Positions 20,022-29,100 of a stretch of 64,000 nt of DNA are shown here, one piece after another. The position numbers were made by a program, and so were the translations under genes. How positions within the stretch are numbered: the first letter of the stretch is position 1; the number at the start of each line of letters is the position of its first letter. The stretch lies in contig NZ_JAECZC010000029.1 in NCBI RefSeq assembly GCF_016056305.1, positions 42,904 through 106,903 on the forward strand, written 5' to 3'. The notes under the pieces were generated by a model. The model saw only the letters and a list, made by a program, of their open reading frames with translations, had not been told where the DNA came from and made no database searches. This DNA comes from Amazonocrinis nigriterrae CENA67. GTDB taxonomy: Bacteria; Cyanobacteriota; Cyanobacteriia; Cyanobacteriales; Nostocaceae.

Positions 20022-20381
20022 TTACTGGAAATGGCCATCGCGTGTTACCAACGTCAACCCATACTGCAATGCAAGGGCTGCAATCCAAATGTCATTCTCT
20101 GGTAACGGACGCCCTTTAAGCCTTAGCTTGTTTTTGATTTCACCATACTGACGAGCGGTTTCTGCATCACACCCAAGCACAGTACTGTTAGCAACTAACT
20201 CATCAACTCTTGCTAAATTCTCTTGAGGTCGCCCCGATTTTCTTGCGCCATAACACAACTCCCCAATTGCAATGCTTGAAATAAAAACCTCATCAGCTTG
20301 AGCAAGATTGTTTTTGATTACTGCTTCATCTGCAAATAAAGCAATAATAATGTTAGTGTAAAGCAAGTATCTACCACTCAT
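20022..20381 (-). pseudogene. vapC: VapC-like PIN-domain toxin, probably inactive
   Basis: PIN-domain ribonuclease of the VapC type; start ATG at 20381, overlapping the antitoxin gene by 11 bases. The opening reads MSGRYLLYTNIIIALF, where active VapC proteins have LLDTN: the first metal-binding Asp is Tyr (TAC at 20358-20360, one base from GAC). Remaining acidic positions are present (IGELCYGA, PENDIWIAA, TRDGHF). The frame then stops at 20022-20024, but in the same frame the DNA continues IENLQTVAW to a second stop at 19992, which is the usual VapC C-terminus. So two lesions, a catalytic substitution and a nonsense codon, affect one gene. The reading as dead toxin is inference. Confidence 0.82.
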
Positions 20382-20598
20382 TAGTATCAACTTGCTCACA
20401 GCCTTGCTCAATAGCCTCACGCATTAACTGTAGATCATCGGATGGGATTGAACCGGCAAAACGTAGTAATTCTTGCCCTGGAGTCCCTTGAACTTGAGTT
20501 TTTGCCAATATCCGAGCAAATTCAAGTACCTGCCATTGCAAGTGCTGTGGCATCGTTCTTAGTTGTTCGATTACTTCGTCGATAATGGATATGTTCAT
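20371..20598 (-). CDS. VapB-like antitoxin (DUF2281-type)
   Basis: 75-residue partner of the downstream PIN gene. The helical N-terminus IIDEVIEQLRTMPQHLQWQVLEFARILAKT is the usual form of DUF2281/VapB-like antitoxins in cyanobacteria, followed by a loose C-terminal arm ending near the toxin start. An 11-base overlap with vapC indicates translational coupling. The reading frame is intact although the toxin appears dead. GGAGGACAAA-type sequence just upstream of the ATG offers a strong ribosome-binding site. Confidence 0.75.
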   Translation of the reverse strand: MNISIIDEVIEQLRTMPQHLQWQVLEFARILAKTQVQGTPGQELLRFAGSIPSDDLQLMREAIEQGCEQVDTNEW

Positions 20599-20680
20599 TT
20601 TGTCCTCCTATTCCATCATCTTACACAGCTGCACTCATAAGACGAATAGAATACTCTATAAAAAGCGATTTCCTGATCTT

Positions 20681-20890
20681 CACAATCCCATACAGTGCGA
20701 TGATGAGCCTCAACTTGCGAGACACTTTCAGATATCGCTTGGTTTCTCACTGAGATCGATTAAATAATTCTTGCCGTAATTCATCAACATTAATTTTTGT
20801 GACTTTGCCATCAGCAACAATTTGCTGACCATTCGCTCAAGCAGTACCAACAAAGTTATGCGATCGCTCAAATACCCGATTGTTTTCACA
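20681..20890 (-). pseudogene. Duplicated, internally deleted amidohydrolase fragment
   Basis: This minus-strand stretch copies two separate parts of the intact amidohydrolase gene 1 kb to the right. 20681-20860 aligns with 21747-21927 (the C-terminal codons, with roughly 85 percent of bases shared by eye and a one-base deletion). 20861-20890 aligns with 22371-22400 (an internal part). Everything between and upstream is gone. It is a relic of a tandem duplication. Confidence 0.85.
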
Positions 20891-20912
20891 AAAGATATGC
20901 AGATACAATGAG

Positions 20913-21656
20913 CTACTCAAGTTTTGGAATTTCTAGAGGATTTATCGTTTGTTGCTGGTTCTTAGACTGTAGTACTTCACGAGTTTTCAAAAACTTTTTA
21001 CCCAAATCTGTTACATGAAAATATTTAGTCAAATCGATTGATTTTTTGCCATTATTACTCGCTTGCACCACATCGCTAATAAGACCAGAGTTAGTTTCAA
21101 TTAGTTTCAAATCTCGTAAACGCCTTAACTCCTTAGCTACTTCTTCTGATACATAAAAATCATATTTTTTGTTAGCTTCACAATGCTTATCTAGTTGATC
21201 AATCTTGTCATAATCTTTGCCAACAACCAAAAAGTTATACATAAAGGCTTGCACTTCTTCTAAATTGTCTTGCTGTTTTCGTAATTGTTCTAATTGTTGT
21301 TCTTGAAGTTCATCGATTTGTTTTTTCTGCTCATCGACTTCTTGTTTTAGTTGCTTAAACCTGGCTGTTACACCGCCCTCTCTAGAAATACCAAAATCCT
21401 CTAGTCTATTCAGCAAATCAGAGTTGAACAATAAAACAAGAGCAATGAGTATAATATCTGGGGTTTCTATCTTTCTTGGTGGTTGTTGTCCTTGTTTAAG
21501 AAACATTGGGCTAATTAAGCTAAATATCACATAGCCTACTGCTATCAATGAAACGATGACAATCCAAAAATTACTGTTAGGCTTATTCTCTTTTTTGCTA
21601 GCATTAATTTTTAGCAATTTTTTCTTTTTCGGATGTTGATTGCTCTGTTCACTCAT
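20913..21656 (-). CDS. Hypothetical membrane-anchored coiled-coil protein
   Basis: I do not recognise the family. The 247 residues comprise a basic N-terminus (KKKKLLKINASKKE), a transmembrane helix (about 29-50), a second hydrophobic stretch (about 65-80, DIILIALVLLFNS), a Gln/Glu-rich coiled coil (about 100-135, QEVDEQKKQIDELQEQQLEQ) and a C-terminal part that looks like a winged helix (EEVAKELRRLRDLKLIE, then KYFHVTDLGKKFLKTREVL). The last part resembles sensory or regulatory wHTH domains. It sits between the amidohydrolase pseudogene and the intact amidohydrolase, all on the minus strand, but with no clear functional tie. Confidence 0.6.
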   Translation of the reverse strand: MSEQSNQHPKKKKLLKINASKKENKPNSNFWIVIVSLIAVGYVIFSLISPMFLKQGQQPPRKIETPDIILIALVLLFNSDLLNRLEDFGISREGGVTARFKQLKQEVDEQKKQIDELQEQQLEQLRKQQDNLEEVQAFMYNFLVVGKDYDKIDQLDKHCEANKKYDFYVSEEVAKELRRLRDLKLIETNSGLISDVVQASNNGKKSIDLTKYFHVTDLGKKFLKTREVLQSKNQQQTINPLEIPKLE

Positions 21657-21745
21657 AAATTGCCAACTTTAATTTAATTAAGCAGGAATTTTCACACCTC
21701 AAATAAATCATATGACAGAAGATTTAACTATTTTTGTTTGGTTTT

Positions 21746-23143
21746 TTACAATCCCATGATTGTGCGATAATGAGCCTCGATTTGCGCGACACTTTCAGAT
21801 ATGCGCTTGGTTTCCCACTGACTGCGATTAAATAATTCTTGCCGTAATTCATCAACATTAATTGTTGTCACTTTGCCATTAGCAACGATTTGCTTGCCAT
21901 TCACCCAAGCACTATCAACAACATTATGAGGACGACCTAAAACCAACAAACCAATGGGATCTGTACGGGGAAGCAATGATAAATGCGTGAGGTCATAAAG
22001 CACTAAATCGGCTTGTTTACCCACGGTGAGAGAACCGAGTTTGTCTGCTAAATTTAATCCTTTCGCACCTCCTAAAGAAGCCATTTCTACAGCTTGCTGG
22101 GGCGTAATCCAATGCTGATAATCTGAGTCTGTAACATTGTGCAAAATAGAACCGATTTTGATGGCTTCTAACAAATCTTGAGAGTCATTACTAGAAGCAC
22201 CATCACAACCAAAAGTGACGTTTACACCAGCTTGGCGATATTTTAAAATCGGGGCGATACCACTGCCTAAACGCAGATTACTTAATGGGTTATGAACCAC
22301 TGTAGATTGAGTTTCTGCCATGATGTCAATATCAGCATCATTTAACCATACACAATGAGCTAGGGTTGTGCGATCGCTCAAATACCCGATTCTTTTCAAA
22401 TGTTCCACAGCAGTACAACCGTACTTTTCTTGGGCGAGTTTTTCCTGTGCTTTCGTTTCTAGCAAATGGGAGTGACGACAAAGATTATAGCGATCGCTTA
22501 ATTCAATGCACCCCTCAAACAAAGCATCAGTACACAACTGAATTCCCGTTGGTGCCACCAAAATATATACACCCTCATCTGGGCGATGAAATTGTCTGGT
22601 CGCCTCTTCAATAATTGCCAGTGTTGCCGACGTTGAACGAAAATAAGGTTCATGAGTTTTTGCTGATTCCCCTGACGGAATACCCGCAGTCATGGATTCA
22701 TCTTGAATTAACGGGGCGATAAACGCGCGAATCCCCACTTCTTTGTAGGCGCGGACTGCGGTAGCGATGGTTTCCAACTCCAGTTCGGGAATTAACACCA
22801 AATGATCTACAACACTCGTACCGCCGGAAAGCAGGGTTTCCACCGCCGTTCCCAAAGCGCTGAGATAAACTTTTTCAGTGTCGAGGGGGGCAAAATCATA
22901 AAGTTCCGCCAGCCATAATTCTAAAGGAAAGGCTGACATGATCCCCCGCTGCCACATTTCTGATGAGTGGGTATGGGCATTGAAAAATCCAGGTAGTAAC
23001 AGCTTATTTGTACCATTAAAGGCAGTGCCGATTACCTCTAAATCGGGTGCAATGGCAGCAATTTTACCGTCTACAACCTGCACATCTACCGTTGTATAAG
23101 CATCATCGGCAGCGATTAGAACATCTTGGATAGTGAAAGTCAC
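21746..23143 (-). CDS. Amidohydrolase-superfamily deaminase/chlorohydrolase
   Basis: Metal-dependent hydrolase of the TrzN/AtzA/MtaD-SsnA branch (465 residues, usual length). Metal and active-site motifs: NAHTHSSEMWQRG (HxH), HSHLLETKAQEK, LAHCVWLNDADI and FGCDGASSNDSQDLLEAIK. The C-terminal beta-strand region QADLVLYDL is typical. Members deaminate or dechlorinate purine-, pyrimidine- or triazine-like rings; the substrate cannot be read. It is divergent, 84 bases from the cysteine hydrolase and cupin genes, suggesting one regulated catabolic unit. A decayed partial duplicate lies downstream. Confidence 0.85.
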   Translation of the reverse strand: MTFTIQDVLIAADDAYTTVDVQVVDGKIAAIAPDLEVIGTAFNGTNKLLLPGFFNAHTHSSEMWQRGIMSAFPLELWLAELYDFAPLDTEKVYLSALGTAVETLLSGGTSVVDHLVLIPELELETIATAVRAYKEVGIRAFIAPLIQDESMTAGIPSGESAKTHEPYFRSTSATLAIIEEATRQFHRPDEGVYILVAPTGIQLCTDALFEGCIELSDRYNLCRHSHLLETKAQEKLAQEKYGCTAVEHLKRIGYLSDRTTLAHCVWLNDADIDIMAETQSTVVHNPLSNLRLGSGIAPILKYRQAGVNVTFGCDGASSNDSQDLLEAIKIGSILHNVTDSDYQHWITPQQAVEMASLGGAKGLNLADKLGSLTVGKQADLVLYDLTHLSLLPRTDPIGLLVLGRPHNVVDSAWVNGKQIVANGKVTTINVDELRQELFNRSQWETKRISESVAQIEAHYRTIMGL

Positions 23144-23227
23144 GATATTTAACCTTGATTAAGTAAATGAACGCTCAACCAAATTTCAAGTTACAAAATA
23201 AAAAAAGGTGTTGGGTGTTGCAATTTT

Positions 23228-24010
23228 ATGAATCTACCTTATCGGACATTGGGGGTTGCGCCAAATGCTTGGACTGTGAATCATGCGATCGCAGATATTA
23301 CTCGTCCTCAAAATACCCCACAACCCGTTATCTTACCAACAGAAACTAAAACCCTGCGCCTCGACTTGGCAAAAGCCGCCATCCTCGTCATTGATATGCA
23401 AAACGACTTTTGCCACCCTGATGGCTGGTTGGCGCATATTGGCGTGGATGTTACCCCAGCGCGTAAGCCTATTGAACCTTTGCAAAGCTTACTCCCAGAA
23501 CTGCGTGCGGCTGGTGTTCCCGTAATCTGGGTAAATTGGGGCAATCGTCCCGACTTACTCAATATTAGTGCTGGTTTACGTCACGTCTACAATCCCACAG
23601 GAGAAGGTGTAGGATTAGGCGATCCTCTACCGAGCAATGGTGCTAAAGTACTTATGGCAGGTAGCTGGGCTGCGGCAGTAGTGAACGAATTACAACAGCT
23701 ACCGGAAGATATTCGCGTCGATAAATACCGAATGAGTGGCTTCTGGGATACACCCCTAGATAGTATCTTGCGGAATTTGGGAAGGACGACACTATTTTTT
23801 GCTGGTGTAAACGCCGATCAATGTGTGATGGCTACGCTGTGTGACGCCAACTTTTTAGGATATGACTGTGTTTTAGTTAAAGACTGCACAGCCACAACTT
23901 CTCCCGACTATTGTTGGTTAGCGACATTATACAACGTCAAACAATGCTTTGGTTTTGTCACTGATTCACAAGCGATTTTAACAGTGTTAGAAAAAACTGG
24001 CGAGTGGTGA
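23228..24010 (+). CDS. Isochorismatase-family cysteine hydrolase
   Basis: Soluble amidase-like hydrolase with a visible catalytic triad: Asp56 (LVIDMQNDF), Lys166 (VDKYRMSGF) and Cys199 (VNADQCVMATL). The cis-peptide neighbourhood is normal for the family. The N-terminal 40 residues extend beyond the core fold. Family members of this type hydrolyse ureidoacrylate, biuret, N-carbamoyl or nicotinamide-type amides. The divergent amidohydrolase and downstream cupin (81 bases on) suggest sequential breakdown of a nitrogen-containing ring compound to ammonia, which is inference. Start at 23228; no better internal ATG exists before the core. Confidence 0.88.
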   Translation: MNLPYRTLGVAPNAWTVNHAIADITRPQNTPQPVILPTETKTLRLDLAKAAILVIDMQNDFCHPDGWLAHIGVDVTPARKPIEPLQSLLPELRAAGVPVIWVNWGNRPDLLNISAGLRHVYNPTGEGVGLGDPLPSNGAKVLMAGSWAAAVVNELQQLPEDIRVDKYRMSGFWDTPLDSILRNLGRTTLFFAGVNADQCVMATLCDANFLGYDCVLVKDCTATTSPDYCWLATLYNVKQCFGFVTDSQAILTVLEKTGEW

Positions 24011-24020
24011 GTTCAAAATT

Positions 24021-24063
24021 TCTAACTCATAACTCATAACTCATAACTCCTAACTCCTAACTC
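24021..24063. repeat. Short tandem repeat, AACTCAT/AACTCCT heptamer
   Basis: Six heptamer units of AACTCAT and AACTCCT fill half of the gap between the cysteine hydrolase and cupin genes. It may be neutral, since the two genes are still closely linked. Confidence 0.85.
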
Positions 24064-24091
24064 GAACAACAGTTTAAGAGGGCATCAACAA

Positions 24092-24547
24092 ATGTACGCT
24101 ACTCGTTGTGTAATTCCTGTGATTAAATCTCCCAAAGATTACCAAGTGTATCGCATCAGTCCCCATGATACTAATCGGTTAGCAATTATCTTCGATTCCA
24201 CAAATGCTAATACTTCCCTAACTTGCTGCTTAGAAATTTTTGATGTCGGTGGACAAACACCACCAAATCGCCATCAATGGGCGGTGGAAATGTTTTTCGT
24301 ACTCAAAGGCGAAGGAATAGCTATGTGTGATGGTAAGAATGCTCATATCAAAGCGGGAGATAGTTTATTAGTTCCTCCCACCGGCACTCATATGATTAAA
24401 AATACGGGTTCCACTCGCTTGTATACGCTGACAATTATGGTGCCGAATGAAGACTTTTCTGAATTAATTCGTAGTGGCATTCCTATGGAGTTAGATGCAG
24501 AAGATATGGCAGTACTGGGGAGATTAGATGCTTTAATGCCTTGTTAG
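24092..24547 (+). CDS. Cupin-domain protein
   Basis: Single-domain cupin of 151 residues. The conserved barrel core runs NRHQWAVEMFFVLKGEGIAM (motif 1, with His and Glu metal ligands) and ends LLVPPTGTHMIKNTGSTRLYTL (motif 2 His). Such small cupins act as dioxygenases, isomerases or sensors. Here it closes the plus-strand pair with the cysteine hydrolase, so an auxiliary role in the same catabolic route is likely. No signal peptide. Confidence 0.82.
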   Translation: MYATRCVIPVIKSPKDYQVYRISPHDTNRLAIIFDSTNANTSLTCCLEIFDVGGQTPPNRHQWAVEMFFVLKGEGIAMCDGKNAHIKAGDSLLVPPTGTHMIKNTGSTRLYTLTIMVPNEDFSELIRSGIPMELDAEDMAVLGRLDALMPC

Positions 24548-24682
24548 CAATATTTGGATTGATGGCGAAACTCAATAGTGTAGTAGGTAAAATTCATTGA
24601 GTACATTAAGCTTATGGAGTCAAAATAATTCGTAATTGATAATTCGTAATTATTAGGGATTACCAAGAAATAAATTATCCAA

Positions 24683-24750
24683 TTTTGTGGGGTGGGCGTC
24701 TCGCCCGCCCAAGCCTTGGGGCGGACAAGATGTCCACCCCACAATAAAAA
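24683..24750. repeat. Inverted-repeat miniature element (about 68 bp)
   Basis: Outer arms TTTTGTGGGGTGG and CCACCCCACAATAAAA enclose a GC-rich centre (CGCCCGCCC, GGGGCGG). It is embedded in AT-rich spacer, so base composition changes sharply. It has the look of a short palindromic mobile repeat (MITE-like). A terminator role for the cupin operon is less likely because of its distance. Confidence 0.7.
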
Positions 24751-24928
24751 TTGTATATTTTTTTATGTGGAATTCCCTTACCCCTCGGATAAATCCGGGG
24801 GATTATATAAATTGCTACACTTTATTTTTTAATTCATAATGAAAGTTAGCTACTATTCATTCGTAATTCATGAATGAGTGAGTAATTCCTAATTACTCAA
24901 CTGTAATATTTATAAGAGCAATAAAGTG

Positions 24929-25726
24929 ATGTTCAGCGAATTCAAAAAACTCATTATTAAGACTTTTAGCTTTCACCAAAAAGATACATCAGTAACTCTA
25001 TCAAAAATATTCTTATGGAGTACATGGTTAGTTTATGTTGGTTATCTATTACTGAGTGATTTACCTCCAGGATTATCACTGTTGCATATCACATCTGAAA
25101 CATTACAAGAAATATGGAATTTGAGCCTTAATTTTTGGTTAGTGCTGCCAATCGTATCTCCAAATGTCGCACCAGTTATCAATCCAGCACTAGAGGGATT
25201 ATTTAACATTGTGGTAACTTGGGCAATACTATTTTGGGGCTTTGTGATTGATGGTCGCAATCAGCGATTTCCCATAGTTCCATTTTTGATTGGTACGGCA
25301 TTGCTCACAAATGTATTTTTTCTGCCTTGGTTGGCATTACGGCAACCGAATCCTCAACCACCCACAGATTCGTTAACATTTTTAGAAAAAATAGCAGAAA
25401 GCCGAATTCTACCTGCATTTTTAGGTATGATTTTTGTGGTTTCGCTGGTTTGGGGAGCATTCGCACGTCCTGAGTATGGTGATTTAACAACACGCTTTTC
25501 AGCTCTTTTAGAATTATTGTCTACTGACCGACTAGCATATTCATTTTTAATAGACTTGTTGGTATTTTGGCTATTTCAATCATGGCTAGTTAAAGATGAT
25601 ATGGCACGTCGCAATTGGTGTAACCCAACAGTACTACGGGTAGTACGTCTTGTACCATTTTTAGGGCTGGTTGTATATTTGTGGCGACGCCCTTCACTAG
25701 CTGTTCAGCAGATGAAAGCTGATTGA
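24929..25726 (+). CDS. Hypothetical multi-pass membrane protein
   Basis: I recognise it only as a cyanobacterial conserved membrane protein. About six hydrophobic helices are spread over 265 residues (FLWSTWLVYVGYLLLSDL, then GLFNIVVTWAILFWGFVID, then PFLIGTALLTNVFFLPWLAL, then FLGMIFVVSLVWGAF, then AYSFLIDLLVFWLFQSWLV, then VPFLGLVVYLWR). A charged motif PEYGDLTTRFSALLELLSTD lies between helices four and five. The ATG at 24929 overlaps a GTG at 24926; either could be used. Isolated gene, no operon. Confidence 0.6.
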   Translation: MFSEFKKLIIKTFSFHQKDTSVTLSKIFLWSTWLVYVGYLLLSDLPPGLSLLHITSETLQEIWNLSLNFWLVLPIVSPNVAPVINPALEGLFNIVVTWAILFWGFVIDGRNQRFPIVPFLIGTALLTNVFFLPWLALRQPNPQPPTDSLTFLEKIAESRILPAFLGMIFVVSLVWGAFARPEYGDLTTRFSALLELLSTDRLAYSFLIDLLVFWLFQSWLVKDDMARRNWCNPTVLRVVRLVPFLGLVVYLWRRPSLAVQQMKAD

Positions 25727-26130
25727 ATGACTTCAGTGTTCAGCTAGTAATTAATTGATTTAGGCGAAGCTAATACTTTTTATTATTCATCTAGGGCAAT
25801 TGGGTTTTGTGCGATCGCCTGGAAATTGTATCATAGACTACTATTTTTCTGGCGATACCTTCAGTAAGCTTCGCTAACGCAGAATTTTTCAATCTACTGA
25901 TATTCGACTTTCTACGTGGTCTCGCCAGGTCTGCGCCTTTTTAGTATGGTCGCCAATTTTTGACCTGCTAGTTAATATTTTGAATGTCACTGCACCATAA
26001 CCTGGTAATTGAGAATGCAATCGCCCATTTTCAGAGGTGATTTTTGTAAGCGATTTCTTTATCTAAAACAGGGTAACATACAGTTAATAATTTGGTCATT
26101 TAGGAACTAAACGCGACCCACTGAAGAGTT
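25727..26130. other. Spacer without recognisable gene
   Basis: 404 bases between the membrane protein and the end of the hybrid kinase gene. It contains a HIP1 octamer at about 25811 and short modular repeats (AGTAAGCTTCGCTAACGC at about 25865) seen widely in Nostocales. I see no gene or terminator hairpin. Confidence 0.6.
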
Positions 26131-29100
26131 TTATATACTCATCAGTTCCATAATTTTATCAAATTGGAAGTTATTAGCTAAATCTGTGAGATACTTTTTC
26201 AGTAAAGTATTTTCTGAAGGTATTTGTTCAATTAATTGAAAGATTAGATCGTCGCTGCATTGGGCTGCGGCATTATATACTTGTGCTAACCATTCATCGG
26301 ACATTTGAGATAATAAAGGCAGTAAATCTTCAGATGTTAAAATTTGTTCTTGAGTCTGTTGTCTCGCATCTAATATTTGATTACTTTCTTCTTGATAAAT
26401 ATATTTTACTCCCAAATATTTACTGATTTTTTCTAGTATTTCTTCCTCTCGGAAAGGTTTATTAATCAAATCATCGCAACCTGCCTTCATCATTGCCTCT
26501 CGTTGTTCCTCGAAAGCGTTGGCAGTGAGGGCAATAATAATTGGATAGGCATCAATAACACAAGAGTGGGCGAGATAAGAGAAATGAGGGGGATGAGGGA
26601 GAGTTTCTTCCCCATCTTTCCATCTTTCCATTTGCCTTGCTTTAATCTTCCTTGTCGCTTCGTAGCCATCCATAACTGGCATTCGCATATCCATGAAAAT
26701 CAGGTGTGGTTGCCATTCTAAGCATTGAGCGATCGCTTGTTGGCCATTTCCAGCCTCCCGCACGGCAAAGCCAATAATTTCTAGTAGTTTAACTAGTACA
26801 ATACGATTGTCTGTAACATCATCAACTACCAGTATTCGGTATTCTTTTTGCTCTGGTGCTAGACCAATAACTTGGCGTTGAGTTTGGTGTATTTGAATTT
26901 CGCTGGCTCTTGCTACACCAATCTGAATATCAAAGCTAAATGTACTACCCACACCCAGCTTACTGCTGACGGTAATATCTCCGCCCATCAGTTGCACGTA
27001 TTTGCGGCTAATTGCTAAGCCTAATCCTGTTCCATGTTGAGATTTTCTGCCGCTTTCAGTCTGCCCAAAAGCTTCAAAAAGCAAGTCAATTTCTTGTGGA
27101 GAAATACCAGGGCCAGTATCTTGTACCTCGAAGTGAAGTGTCAGTTGTCCGTTGTGAGTTGGCAGTTGTTTGTTATTACTAACTACTGACCACTGACTAC
27201 TGACTACTGACACCCGTAGCGTTACACTACCACTAATAGTAAATTTGATGGCATTTCCCAAGAGGTTAAGCAAGACTTGGCGCAGTCTGCTTTCGTCAAT
27301 TTGCACATATTGCGGTATATCAGGACTATATTCAAAGATGAGTTCTAGCTTCTTAGAAGCAGCACGGAAATGCAACATTTCTTGCAGGCTTTGCAAGAGG
27401 TGAATCAAGTCAAAGCTGATAACATTCAATGTGGTTCTACCTGCTTCGATTTTCGACATTTCCAGAATGTCGTTGATTAAGTTAAGTAGATGTTCGCCAG
27501 CACGATTGATAATTGTGAGGTTTTGTTGATGTTCTCTAGATAGAGACTTGTCATGACTCATGACTTGGGTGAAGCCAAGAATGGCGTTGAGTGGAGTACG
27601 CAATTCGTGACTCATGTTGGCAAGAAATTCGCTTTTGGCACGGTTGGCAGCATCAGCAGCTATCACAGCTTCTTGCAATGCTTGTGATTGTCTTTGAGTT
27701 TGTGCTAATAATTGAGCCTGCTGTAAAGCAACTCCTAACTGATTGCCAATTTGCACTACTATGTTAGTTTCTCCTGTTTTCCATTGGCGGGGTACAGAAT
27801 TTTGATAAGTCGCTAATAATCCCCAAAGTTGATCACCACATAAGATGGGGACAATGATGTAGGCTTTGGCTTGAAAACGTTCCAAAAGGTTGATGTAACG
27901 AGAATCAAACCCAACTTTGTAAATATCTGGCACACAGCGGCAACTTGTGCCTTGGATTGTTTGTATATTATTAGTATTTTGCTCTTGCTCATCTCCATTA
28001 TTTAAGATGTTCACTAAGCAACGGTCACCTTTGAATGCATTCTCCATCAGATGGGGGTGATTTTTGTGTTCTTCTATCATAGAAATCCAGCCTTCTGCCA
28101 CTGACTCTGAAACAAATTCACCATCCCAGTGGAGATTAAAACGATAGACAACGACGCGATCGCAGTTGAGGACTTGTCGCAATTCTTGGGTTGTGGCTGC
28201 AAATATCGTCTCTAAATCCAGTGTCTGCCGCATTCTTTGAATTACTTGGGCGATCGCTCTTTCCCGTTCTGCACTTTCGCGCAAGGCTTCTTCTGCTATT
28301 TTTCTTTCGGTAATATCTGTAATTGTACCGATATAACTTTGAATTTCCCCATTTTCGTCAATGTCTGGTAAAGCTTGAGCAATTACCCAAACGACTTTAC
28401 CATCAGGACGTAAGTAGCGATGTTCAGACTGAGTTGGTACTGTTCTTGATGCTACTGCTTTTTGCCATAAACTGATGACGCGATCGCGGTCGTCTGGATG
28501 TATCGCTCTTGTCCAACCTTTGCCTAAAGAATCTCGGTAACTCAGTCCTGTAATCTCGCTCCAGCGTTGATTTAAATATAAGGCGTTGCCCTCAACATCA
28601 GCGTGGAATATGCAAACTGGTGAGGCTTCGGCTAATGTTTGATACCGTCGCTGGCTTTCTTGTAAAGCTAGTTCTGCAAGTTTGCGATCGCTAATTTCTA
28701 CCATCACAGTGCCAACACCAGAGGGGCGATCGTCCTCACCTGGTATGGGAAAATAAGAAGTGAGGAAGTGGCGGATATTATGCAGTTGCTTGGGTGATGG
28801 GATACTTAACTCTAGGTTGAGAATCGGTTGACCAGTCAACAGTACTTGTTGATAGAACGGAGTCACCAAGGATGCCATCTTGGGAACAATCTCACGGAGT
28901 GTTTTGCCAATATGGTCTTGTTGAGATTTTCCATGAATATCTGCCAGCAGTTCGTTGATTTGCACAAACCGCAGTTGGTTATCTACAATATGTAAACCCA
29001 CAGGGGCACTGCTGAAAAAGGCATTGAGGCGGGCTTGCCTTAAAGCCAGTTCTCTTTCTAGGGTTTTGCGCTCTGTGATATCTTTATGAGTACCTGTCAT

